A program made the translations under genes and the position numbers. From Kappaphycus alvarezii (Eukaryota > Rhodophyta > Florideophyceae > Gigartinales > Solieriaceae), in the NCBI GenBank assembly GCA_002205965.3, contig NADL03000168.1:1-64000 (forward strand): a DNA stretch of 64,000 bases, written 5' to 3'. The first letter of the stretch is position 1. Each line of letters starts with the position of its first letter. The notes under the pieces are model-generated. The model worked only from the letters and a program-made list of their open reading frames with translations. It made no database searches and was not told where the DNA came from. This document shows positions 10,544 through 19,328 of this stretch, in pieces.

Positions 10544-10963
10544 ATGTGTCCCCCAGTTCTCATGTACCCAGATTTCAAGAGACCATTCGTTGTGGAGACA
10601 GATGCCTCAGAACGGTCTTTGGGTGCCGTTTTGTCCCAAAAAGATGAAAACGGAAGACTACACCCTGTTCAATTCGCAAGCCGAACTCTGAATGATGCGG
10701 AAAAGAGATACTCAGTCTGCGAGAAAGAAGCGCTAGCTGTCGTCTTCGCGCTGAAAAAGTTTCGCGTATACCTTTTATCACTCGAGAAATTTGTCTTGAT
10801 AACTGATCACCAGGCACTTAAGACAGCATTCCAAAAGAAGGATGTACATCACCGCTTGGCCCGATGGCTCGACATTTTCGCAGAATATCGGTTTGAAATT
10901 GTGTATAGACCCGGACGCAATAATCAGCCTGCCGATTACCTATCCCGCTTGAGGGACCACTGA
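10544..10963 (+). CDS. gypsy1 RNase H domain (open frame within broken pol)
   Basis: This 139-codon open frame encodes a Ty3/gypsy RNase H: FVVETDASERSLGAVLSQ (catalytic Asp), ASRTLNDAEKRYSVCEKEALAV (catalytic Glu), ITDHQALKTAF (catalytic Asp) and the C-terminal AEYRFEIVYRPGRNNQPADYLSR. The active-site residues are all present. It is a fragment of the polyprotein, not an independent gene; the ATG is internal. Confidence 0.8.
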   Translation: MCPPVLMYPDFKRPFVVETDASERSLGAVLSQKDENGRLHPVQFASRTLNDAEKRYSVCEKEALAVVFALKKFRVYLLSLEKFVLITDHQALKTAFQKKDVHHRLARWLDIFAEYRFEIVYRPGRNNQPADYLSRLRDH

Positions 10964-11059
10964 TTCCAAATGAAAAAGCTTCGAGGACATCGTCGGAGTC
11001 GCCGAGTTGCAGTTGCCGAACGATAACGAGTACGAAGCTAATATTCACGGACTGATCAA

Positions 11060-12260
11060 ATTCCTCGATGGACTAGAAATGAGAAAGGTTGATCTTGAAC
11101 ACAGAAATTGGGTACGCAGGAATCAAAAGGCTTTTACATTGTGGAATGGGAAACTCTTCCGGCACACTAAAGCCGGTCCCGACTAGTGGCCCCTTTGAAA
11201 GAAAGAATGAAGATCTTGAGGACTTTCCATGATGAGCTAGGGCATTGGGATCTCGAAACAACCAAAAATTCGTAACTGAGAGATTCTGGTGGCCCGGTAT
11301 CCATAAGGACGTCTATAATTTCGTGAAAAGCTGCGACAACTGCCAAAAATTCACTCCAATACGGAAGTATAAGACAACTCTAAGTTTTCCAGTTTCCGGT
11401 CTCTTTGAAACCTTCTCAATTGACTTTGCGGGCCCGTTCAAGGAAACTCTTCCGGAAACAAATATCTCCTTATAGGGGTGGAACATCTTACTGGATGGCC
11501 AATAGCAGTTGCAGTTGAGGAGGCAAATGCTGAGGTGGTACTGAGATTCATCGAAAAAGAAATAATTGAACCGTTTGGTCTTCCAAAAAGGATCATCTCG
11601 GATAACGCCCTTTGTTTTACTGCAACTTCACTGCTTCGTTTTTTGGAAGAGAAAGGGATTCAGCTGAAGACCGTTCTCGCATACGCTCCTATGTCCAACG
11701 GGAAAGCGGAGAGGATGGTTGGAACCATCAAACGAGCAATATCGAAAACTATGTCGGAGAATGAAATCCAGTGGGAAGATGCCTTACCAAAAGTGTTATA
11801 CGGCTATCGTCGAAGAAGAGGAAGAAATGGACGCTCACCATTCGAGCTAATGTACGGAAGGGCTCCTAGAATGTTACAGAGAGACATGGAAACAAATATT
11901 ATCGATGAAGAGAGTAGGGAAGTTGAACTACTGGCCACCGAAGGCTGGAGATCACACCGCGCGCTAACACAGACAAGAAATAAGGATGCAGAACCTGCAG
12001 TCAGAACCTTTTCAGTTGGCTCTAAAGTACTTGTAGTACATGGAAAAGCAATGCAGCAGGCTGTGAAGTGGCCGGCCTTCCAAACCAAGTACTCGAACCC
12101 TTGCATCGTCACGGAGGAAAGACACCCGCACTATCAGCTCTGTTCAAGCTCAGGGAAGAGATCAAGGAGGGCCATCCATGCACGTCGTCTGGTCCCTTAC
12201 CATCAGAGGCCTGAAGAATTCCTTCTCACACAGGACTATGCGCAACCACGGGGCATACTC
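11060..12260 (+). pseudogene. gypsy1 integrase with GPY-type C-terminal module
   Basis: The HHCC zinc finger spans about 11225-11345 (FHDELGHW ... CDNCQKF) and is crossed by a frameshift near 11270. The DDE core is FSIDFAGPF, IISDNALCF and NGKAERMVGTIKRA, so all three catalytic acids are kept. Part is in 11245-11475 and the rest in the 420-codon frame 11478-12740. After the core, FSVGSKVLVVHG...AIHARRLVPYHQR is the GPY/F-type module. No chromodomain is present; the frame runs on into an unusual extension. Confidence 0.85.
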
Positions 12261-12289
12261 ATCTTTAACTATAGAATGATTCCTATGGG

Positions 12290-13241
12290 AGGAAAAAGGG
12301 CCTGGGAATGGATCATCTCGATTACGCGGGACTACTACGAACTCCACGTAATCATCCATTTCTACATTAATATATGCCTATGTTTTCGTACGTTGAACGG
12401 ACCATTGCTACCTGAAGAAGATTTCCGACTATTAATAAGAGTTCTATTTTCATTCCAAAACGGAAGGTTCACGGAAGCAGGTCCAGAGTTTGTGGAGGTA
12501 ATATATCATTACTCTATAGGAAGATATGGAATGGTAGCTGCTGGAGACTTGTCGCAAACGTATCTGAATATTATCCGTCCAATTTACGTATTTCTCAAGA
12601 ACAACCAAGATGTGCGACTGAGAGGTTACGCCTTACCCCCGGATATGGAATACGACTGGTCCCGTATCCCTATGGGAACCTTACGTTTCCCGCCACAAAT
12701 TGGGAACGTTGAGGCGGCGAGGATCCTCCTGAAGCAGTGATGATGACCAGAGGAGGACCTTCGGAGACAACAACCCGCCCAGAAGAGGTTCCGTCGTCCC
12801 CAGAGGACCTCGTGCAGGTCCCAGTACGTCAGGAACTGGTCGGGCCATTCATCGCGACAGCCTGCCACAACTTCATCTCTAGCCCTCCTTCACAACCATG
12901 CACAGCATACAGTCGGAAGAAGAAGATTATCTTTTTGGCTGCGCAATATCTCTGAGGACGCGAACGATGCACAGGTCATTTCTTATTTCATGATAAGCAT
13001 CTGTTTATGTTTTCGGGCGCTACATGGACCGCACTTATCTTACGAAGATTCGTTCTTGATGATGCGTGTCTTCTTTTCTTATCGGCATCCATTCCTCCGG
13101 CATCTTCCAGAAGAGTTTGCATATCATATATATTTTTTCACTCTTGGAAGATTCGGAAGAGTCACGGAGGAATGTATTCAACCCCACCTCGATGTTATCA
13201 AACCAATATATGAGGCTATGCTACAAAGTGAGGTACCGTAA
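12290..13241 (+). pseudogene. gypsy1 post-integrase extension with duplicated domain
   Basis: Downstream of the integrase module the polyprotein continues with two homologous units. Unit A (about 12366-12610) contains INICLCFRTLNGP, EEDFRLLIRVLFSFQ, PEFVEVIYHY, GRYGMV and IIRPIYVF. Unit B (12990-13241) contains ISICLCFRALHGP, YEDSFLMMRVFFSY, EEFAYHIYFF, GRFGRV and VIKPIYEA. A Pro/Glu-rich linker joins them. A 1-nt loss near 12715 and another at about 12945 split the frame here, but the inverted copy has the same order. I do not recognise the domain. It may be an accessory protein such as an env-position product, but no signal peptide or membrane segment is evident. Confidence 0.7.
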
Positions 13242-13375
13242 TGCAACTACTTTTTGAGCATCATATTGGTAATCAGTTGCATCCGTACCCGTTTGAAGAC
13301 CATTACATTTTATCAATAAGACAGCGAACACTAACGGAAACAGAAGAGCAATGAGACGAGCCGGGACGTTCGTCT

Positions 13376-13389
13376 TGAGCGGGAGGGCG
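13376..13389 (+). promoter_or_regulatory. gypsy1 polypurine tract
   Basis: GAGCGGGAGGG sits just before the 3' LTR start at 13390, the expected place for plus-strand priming. The inverted copy has GAGCGGGAAGG at the equivalent place. Confidence 0.6.
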
Positions 13390-14095
13390 TGATGTGCGCA
13401 AATTCGCACACGAAAAAAATCTAGATGAGGACCAAATTTATACAGTATCGGGATTGAAGATATTTTTACAGTTTTTGAATTTGCAAGATATTTTTAATTT
13501 GGGTGAGTGTGGCAAATTCATGGTTGATTTTTTATTTTAGACACGCTGTCATAGTAGATGTCAGTACAGTTCCAGGTTGTGGGTGATACTAAGAGTGACT
13601 CTGAAAGGTCTATATAATGGCACATCAATTCCCACCCCTGGCCGATGGGTGGCTGGCATGGGTATGGCACCTAGATATTTACCTTGAGGAAATATCTTCT
13701 AATAGTCTCTCTGGTTCACACGATTCCTGAATGCATTTTATGGTTATTAGTATGTTTGTTTGAGACTTTAGGGGTAGCCCAAAAGTCTATATAAGCCGAG
13801 TAAACTGCTTCCTCTAGTGGAGGTCAAGCAAGTTGGCAGACAACTTCAAGCAAGTCCCGAGTAGTAGGAAGTTGAGAGTCAACTTCAGAACCCAAGAAAC
13901 TTTTCCTACGCTGCTCACAGAGCATCAGTAGTAGACTCTGCCCTTTCATACTTGCTTGTAGCCCTCAACTCTCTTCCGTATACACTCCTTCTTGCTCGTT
14001 CAACTATACCACGGTAGCACTTTTGTCGCTTGCAACACCTCCTTCTTGGGGTAGTTGGTTCTGATATCTCTTCTCCCGACGATTTACCCCTATCA
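13390..14095 (+). repeat. gypsy1 3' LTR (short form)
   Basis: It pairs with the 5' LTR at 6639-7355 and shares the same missing-ORF structure, so both LTRs descend from one short-LTR parent. Many substitutions and small indels separate the two, which argues for an old insertion. It ends CCCCTATCA and is followed by AATTG, the 3' target duplication. Confidence 0.9.
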
Positions 14096-14420
14096 AATTG
14101 TCTTAACACAGGCAAAAAGCACATTGTCCTGAACAGGAATCAAAATCTGAAGCCTACTTCGTCTGATAATTCTTACCCGTTTGGACCTTACGCGTACAAA
14201 AGCGATCGGTAATATGCGGATCGTATTACCTACAAAAGAAAGCTCCCTAACTATCGCAGTTGACATTGTCCCTGAGAATATCCCCATTTTAATTGGGCTA
14301 GACACTATGGAAACTCATCGAATCCAACCGCTGGCTGTGGATAAGCTACTCGAAAGTGTGACTGAAGGGTGGAAAAATCCTCTACCAAATAAGCACGGTC
14401 ATTTATATCTTTGCTGATGC
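14096..14420 (+). pseudogene. copia1 protease, second half
   Basis: After the gypsy1 insertion the copia1 frame resumes with LTQAKSTL and then, after stops, NMRIVLPTKESSLTIAVDIV and PILIGLDTMETH (the open part is 14181-14417). GLD is the C-terminal hydrophobic-Gly motif of the aspartic protease. It continues to PLPNKHGHLYL, the normal join to the pre-integrase domain in this family. Confidence 0.6.
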
Positions 14421-14439
14421 CGTCTATTTTTAAGGTGTT

Positions 14440-15360
14440 TTACACCAATCCATAATTTGAGAGATTTCATCGCCACTTACTACACCCTCTGCTCGGAAGC
14501 TTTACGAACTGCTTCGTCGTGCAAATGCTGATAATTTACCATCAGATACAATGGGTGTACTACAAGATTTATAAAGGTCATGTGAGACATGTAGTTTTAC
14601 TCCTTGCGCCAAATAACCTTCCAGATCCGTGACGCAGACAAAGTGAAATTTAATCACAGAATTATTCTCGACATTATGTATATGAAAAAGTCACATTCAT
14701 GGGACGAAGTCAAGGCCTGTCCTCACACATTATTGATGCTGGTACCGTTTTAGTGACCGTCTTTTTTGCCGGCTTGCGACAACTAATTCAGTCTGCAACA
14801 CCTTTATTAAGACCTGGTCTTCCACATATGTTGGCTACCCTGAGTCATGCTCACCGATCAGGGCTCTGTGTTTTTTAGCAAAGAATGGGATTAGAACTGT
14901 GAACAGGCCGGGATCTCTTTGACAACGACAGGGACAGAGAGTCACAATTCTTTAAGAATTAGTGTAAAAGTACCATTCTACCCTACGTATATATTTGACA
15001 AAGGTGTTTGTGATCACCCACTTTACCTGAGGATGTTGCCTGGCCAAATCTGTACAAGCTATGAATGAAACTGCTGGATCCTCATGGACTAGTACCTTGG
15101 CTACTCGTTTTTGATCTGCTACCCAGACTACCACATGTATCGTCTAAAGATTTTCCAATCAGCGAGAAATAATGAGAGCAGCCCAAGTGGCTAGAAATGA
15201 ATACTTCAAGATTGTTTTTAAGTCTATTATTCAGAAAGGATTTCGCTCTATACGCCTCCCGCCTGTAACCATGTGTACAGACCTGGCTATTTCACGTACG
15301 TTTACAAGGAAGGTTGAAATAGTACACTGGTCCACATTAAATTGCATCTATTGATGAAGA
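14440..15360 (+). pseudogene. copia1 pre-integrase and integrase
   Basis: The translation in shifting frames shows FHRHLL-HPSARKLYELLRRANAD (His part of the zinc domain), KVKFNHRIILDIMYM (first catalytic Asp), VMLTDQGSVF (second Asp) and QAMNETAGSSWTSTLATRF (post-core region typical of GalEa-like elements). No frame stays open for more than about 60 codons. The domain is dead. Confidence 0.55.
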
Positions 15361-16430
15361 ATGTGCTCGCTTACATCTTGGTGAAGCACTGACCCCAGAA
15401 CCCATTAAAATTGCGCAGCTACGCCCCGCACTAGTTGAGCGACATCTGACATACGATGAACAGCTATCTGAGGCTAATGAAACCTTTACTATCTGCATGC
15501 TAAATATATCACCCTGAGATCCCGCAAGAACCAATTTGATGAGGCAAACGAAAGGAAATTCTAGCTTTAATTGAAAGAAGAAACTTTTCGGATTGTACTA
15601 GAAGAAGAAGCTGGGAAAAATCCGACCATATTGCCGTCACATTTTATCCTCTCTATCAAGAAAAGCGACACGGGATCCCAATTTTCAAAGCAAGACTTGT
15701 TTTAGGTGGTCACAGGGATAAAGACAAGCATTCTGTAGTGCACAACACCTATAACGTTCGCAAATCATCCATTCGCATTTTGTTTGCTCTTGCAACGATT
15801 CTAGGTTTTGATGTTTGGTCACTTGATGTCGAGCAAGCCTATTTATAGTCTGCTTTCGACCTGCAACGCAAGATTTTTGTGAAGCCTGAGTGTATTGAAC
15901 TTGAACCTGGAGAGCCCTTACAGGTTATTCACCTTTGTATGGATTAACGGATAGTGGTGACTATTGGTACGAAACAAACACCAAGTTTCAAATCGACAAG
16001 CTCCGCATGCAACAGAGCACTGGTGACTTTTCTTTATTTTTAAGAGATTTTGTAATCGACTTGTTGCTCTATCTGGCCACTATGTTGATCATCTTACAAG
16101 CAGGAACGTCAGACCAAAAGAAGCGACTGAAAGATATATTTGCAAAAAAAATGACGTCAAACTCTCGGACTCACAAAAATTCACTTACCTTGGAATGGAT
16201 TGTAATACTTCTGAAAATACTGATCGCAGGCTTTCCCAGACACAGTACATCAAGAGTCTACGTTTACTACAGAAGGATGCACAATTGTCAACGTTTCGGT
16301 CTATTCGGGCTAAGCTTGCTTGGGTAGTGCACACTCTGCCAGATATCGCATGTGGTGTTTCCATTGCTGCTCAGGTGGCTGAATATACTCACACCTCCGA
16401 AAAAACGCAATGTGAAATCCATCATTAGGC
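15360..16430 (+). pseudogene. copia1 reverse transcriptase
   Basis: Copia-type RT motifs in order: EILALIERRTF, KARLVLGGHRDKDKHS, SSIRILFALATILGFDVWSLDVEQAYL and LCMD*RIVVTIGT (the usual LYGLxDSGDYWYET region, partly open at 15935-16327). The catalytic box in the proper frame reads YVDHL near 16080 rather than YVDDL, so the second catalytic Asp is lost. The later segment FTYLGMDCNTSENTDRRLSQ...IKSL and KLAWVVHTLPDIACGVS is well kept. Confidence 0.65.
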
Positions 16431-16967
16431 ATCTGAAGAACACCGCTCATCTGCAACTTCGATTTCCAAGATTAGATCAAGAATCTCTCTCCGCTTGTTG
16501 GGTATTCTTATTCATCTCATAGCAATCCCCTTGATGTTAACGCTCAACTCGGCTTTATCATCCTATTAGCTAATGCTAGTAATCGCTTTGCAACTCTTCA
16601 TTTTTGTTCTTACAAGTCCCGACGCATCCCCGGCTCGAGCATGGCTGGAGAAACCCTTTCCTTCGTTGATGAATTTGACTGTGCATTTCTGATCCGTCAT
16701 GATTTGGAACGACTTCTACGTCACACCATTCCCCTACTGATGTTTACAGACAGAAAACAGGTCTTTGATGTGCTGACTAGATCTCGATACACATCTGAAC
16801 GTCGACTCATGGTTGACATCGCGGCAGCCTGGGAGGCCTACCGTGAGAAAGAAATTTCTAATGTCGCCCTAGTTCAGTCCAAATATAACATTGCTGACTC
16901 ACTCACAAAAGATCCGTGGAAAATATGCATTGCAGAGGCTCTTAGAGACCTATTAAGTCAGCTATGA
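16430..16967 (+). pseudogene. copia1 RNase H
   Basis: The C-terminal half is open (16641-16967, 108 codons): MAGETLSFVDEFDCAF (catalytic Glu), LLMFTDRKQVFDVLTR (catalytic Asp) and VQSKYNIADSLTKDP, the usual end of copia RNase H. The first half (NPLDVNAQLGFIILLANAS) precedes it in another frame. The stop TGA near 16965 ends the polyprotein. Confidence 0.65.
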
Positions 16968-17043
16968 TGTTGCTCATTGAGTAATGGCCCCATACACGCA
17001 GTAATATTTCTATTCAAGTCGTCCTTAGACATCAAAGACGGGG

Positions 17044-17458
17044 TATGCTAAGAATGGGAGCTCCCACAGTTCCTTGCCCTCTGATAGGTCATCAGGTCAT
17101 GCGTCAACTCGAATTAAGATCTACTTTCTGTTGTGATTTCAAATTCGGATATAGTTCAACTCGAATGGGTGACTAATTCGAATCTGTTTCCGATTGCATT
17201 CTGTTGACCATCTTTCTAACGAATGGAGATCAAGTCCGCCTCTATTTTACTGTTACGATACGAGTATAAGGAGCCAGATCCCTTCTGGTCAAAGAGTAAA
17301 AGGGAGCAACTAAGTTTTGTCCAACAAAGCATCGCAAGCTTTCGCATTCTGACGTCTTTTCGTCCTTAACGTAGCTTGTACTCACTCGTCCCCCTTCGTC
17401 TCTTAAACTTATTACACTCATTGGAGAAATCTTTTTTCTCCTCTTAAGTTTTTCAACA
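17044..17458 (+). repeat. copia1 3' LTR
   Basis: The purine-rich AAAGACGGGG is followed by TATGCTAAGAATGGGAGCTC, a start similar to LTRs of this copia group. The right end is placed where sequence homology with the right unit (48357 onward) resumes. There is no second copy in the window, so the boundaries are approximate. Confidence 0.5.
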
Positions 17459-18137
17459 CATCGTGTGACAAAATAAGTTTTGATCTCACCTTTCTCACAA
17501 AAGTAAGCCTGACACAATTTTCCTTCAGAGTTAAAAAATCTAGAGTAAATAGAGAAATCTAAAGGGAGGGAATCTCTGCGCGTAAAGACAATGCCTCCAG
17601 TTTCTCTCTTAACAGCTTGTGCACCTGAAAGATGCTTGTGGCGTTGGAGGGAGTGGAGGGCGGCGGTAGGCTGGAAGGGGGGGGGATTTCGAGCTGGGAC
17701 GAGAGGTAAGCATGCGAGCGAGACAAAGCACTATGCAGTGTATGTTGGACAACTTCCCGCCAACCCTTTACATTGTAAGCCTTTACCATCACGACATCCC
17801 TTAGGGAACAGCTGACCATATTTTTCATGCATTAAGAACACCACAAATTTCCCCCGTGTATGTTGGATGAGCGGGTGTAGACTGGCTCGAGTCATAGCGT
17901 TAGTGCCCTGGAGTGAACTGTTGTATGTGATAGGGGAAAGTGAGACGGTGAAGGTCAGACCAGGCCTCCCCATTTGAAACGGGAGTGTAGCGCACATCCA
18001 AGCGTCGTCGTGATGGTCCCGGGGAAGGGACTCGAATGCACCTCGCAGTTTCAGGCCAAATTGTTTTGCACTACAAAGGGTAAGTTGCGGCGGTGCAGTG
18101 CGAAGAGTGTAAATCATACGGCTTGCACTGGCACATT

Positions 18138-18237
18138 AGCGAATCGAGGGGAACGTTCGGGTATTTTACTCTTCGAAGATATATCCGATCTATCCCATGG
18201 TTCTCCAGACAACCATAATAGACTCAAAGCGAAGCAA
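18138..18237 (-). repeat. Short insertion (d), 80 bp in LINE B
   Basis: 18148-18227 matches the first 80 bases of insertion b (common end GGGGAACGTTCGGGTATTTT). Flanks AGCGAATCGA (18138-18147) and AGCGAAGCAA (18228-18237) agree at 8 of 10 positions, consistent with an aged target duplication. Confidence 0.6.
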
Positions 18238-18475
18238 CTAGAAAGCCGTTTGGGGATCACGAAGCGACTGCAGAGAAGTCCATAGTTGTCGGGCAGACTG
18301 GAGGCGGGCGGATATCAGGTAGACGCAGCCTGCGGAAGAGCCGATCGGCGCGCCTAGTTCCAGGGTGGCGGGCGCGCGGACAATGATGCATGGGACAGCT
18401 GTGGAGGGGGAGGGGTAAGCCAACAGGCTTCCGTTTTCTGCAAGGTGATGGAGATTCCGAATGCGGGTCCCGAAC

Positions 18476-18530
18476 GTTGAATGAAGGGGAAAGGTTTGGG
18501 TGTTTTACTCTTGGAAGATAGTTGAATAAA
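18476..18530 (-). repeat. Short insertion (e), 35 bp with 10-bp duplication
   Basis: 18486-18520 (GGGGAAAGGTTTGGGTGTTT...GGAAGATA) is the smallest member. It lies between GTTGAATGAA (18476-18485) and GTTGAATAAA (18521-18530), 9 of 10 identical. It breaks the LINE B frame. Confidence 0.65.
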
Positions 18531-19328
18531 AAGAATGAGGGAGCACCTAAATCCGTTGGGATGAGGATATTGCCGTAATCAGCGTACCAACTGTTCAGCG
18601 GGGCGTCGGGAAGGCGTCCCGTAGATGTAGCAGGAACGGTTGGATGGCTAAAGCGTAGAGGTTCATAGCTAGAGTCCCTCTGGTGTGTACCTGTGTGTGA
18701 GTTCAGTGCATACGGGCCAAACAGGAGATTGGAAGGACTGCCATACACAAAGTGTGCGCAGCGGACAACGTTGGGGGCCCGATGGATAACTTCGGAGAGG
18801 AACTTGGAGCGCTCGGCTCGATTGAAAGAGTTATACAAATCGATCTTAGAAGGACGTGGTCGGCGTGCTGGAGGGCATCACACGTGAGTAGGGTGGCGTG
18901 TACGATGCTTCCAAGTCCGTTTCTTGATCCAACAGCGTGCTGCGGGATTGGAGATAACTCTGAAAGTCGGTGCTGGAACTGAGTTGGGCAGCAAGTAGTC
19001 TGGCGACAAACCGGCGGAAGAGCACGCCAATGGCGACAGACCGGAGGCGCGTTAGCTTGTTAGGGAATTTGGGGAGAGCAATGAGGCTGGCTCCGGCCAG
19101 CCATAGTTGCATGGAAAGAGGAATATCACTGTTCGCATGCATGTTCGCGAAGCATGTTCATCTGCAAGAGCGACGGAAACGTTTGTTTGGTTCTATTGCA
19201 AAGGAACGCTGCAGCGCCATTGAACATTGAAGACAAACGCTCAATGCTTTACGGCCGCTCCCATTCAAGTTCTTGGTGGTAAATCCTTATTGGTTGTACA
19301 ATGTCGCAATGAAGCGTGCGGAGGGGAT

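Larger units (their letters stand above)
6639..14095 (+). mobile_element. Ty3/gypsy element, plus-strand copy (gypsy1)
   Basis: This is a complete LTR element with 717- and 706-bp LTRs (start TGATGTGCGC, end CCCCTATCA) and the order gag, protease, RT, RNase H, integrase, which is Ty3/gypsy order. It is flanked by CATTG at 6634-6638 and AATTG at 14096-14100, a 5-bp duplication with one change. Removing it restores the copia1 protease reading frame. After the integrase it carries an extension with two copies of one domain (12366-13241). Frames in gag, protease, RT and extension are interrupted by indels, so it is not autonomous. A second copy lies inverted at 24177-31569. Confidence 0.9.
6273..17458 (+). 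mobile_element. GalEa-like Ty1/copia element (copia1), 5' LTR missing
   Basis: The left unit is interrupted at 6273 and resumes at about 17459, as shown by the right copy, where CAATTAATGA runs directly into GTCGTGTGAC. The interrupting sequence is a copia-order element: protease, zinc/pre-integrase, integrase, RT, RNase H, then a 3' LTR. It is itself split at 6639-14095 by a Ty3/gypsy element. The pre-integrase text (HPSARKLYELLRRANAD) and the integrase start (FNHRIILDIMYM) are the kind seen in GalEa-type copia elements. No 5' LTR or primer site was found, so the element is 5'-truncated or was deleted. Several stops and frameshifts make it inactive. Confidence 0.7.
17459..19274 (+). repeat. 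End of left unit and start of right unit (junction ~17545)
   Basis: 17459-17545 matches 48357-48445, the far right end of the right unit. Immediately after begins LINE B, the element whose tail opens the window at position 1. The junction near 17545 is therefore the likely head-to-tail breakpoint of the duplication. Confidence 0.6.
17545..19274 (-). pseudogene. LINE B (minus strand), RT domain, right copy
   Basis: Reading downward from 19270, RT-like text appears: LWLAGASLIALPK, TRLRSVAIGVLFRRFVARLL (fingers), RVMPSSTPTTSF, YNSFNRAERSKFLSEVIHRAP (palm), SNLLFGPYALNS and LNSWYADYGNILIPTDLG. The catalytic YADD is YADY here. The main open pieces are 18846-19142, 18257-18838 and 17731-18117. It is a relative of LINE A, not the same copy. 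Two tiny insertions (18148-18227 and 18486-18520) interrupt it. The last recognisable residues are at about 17560. It is inactive. Confidence 0.65.
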
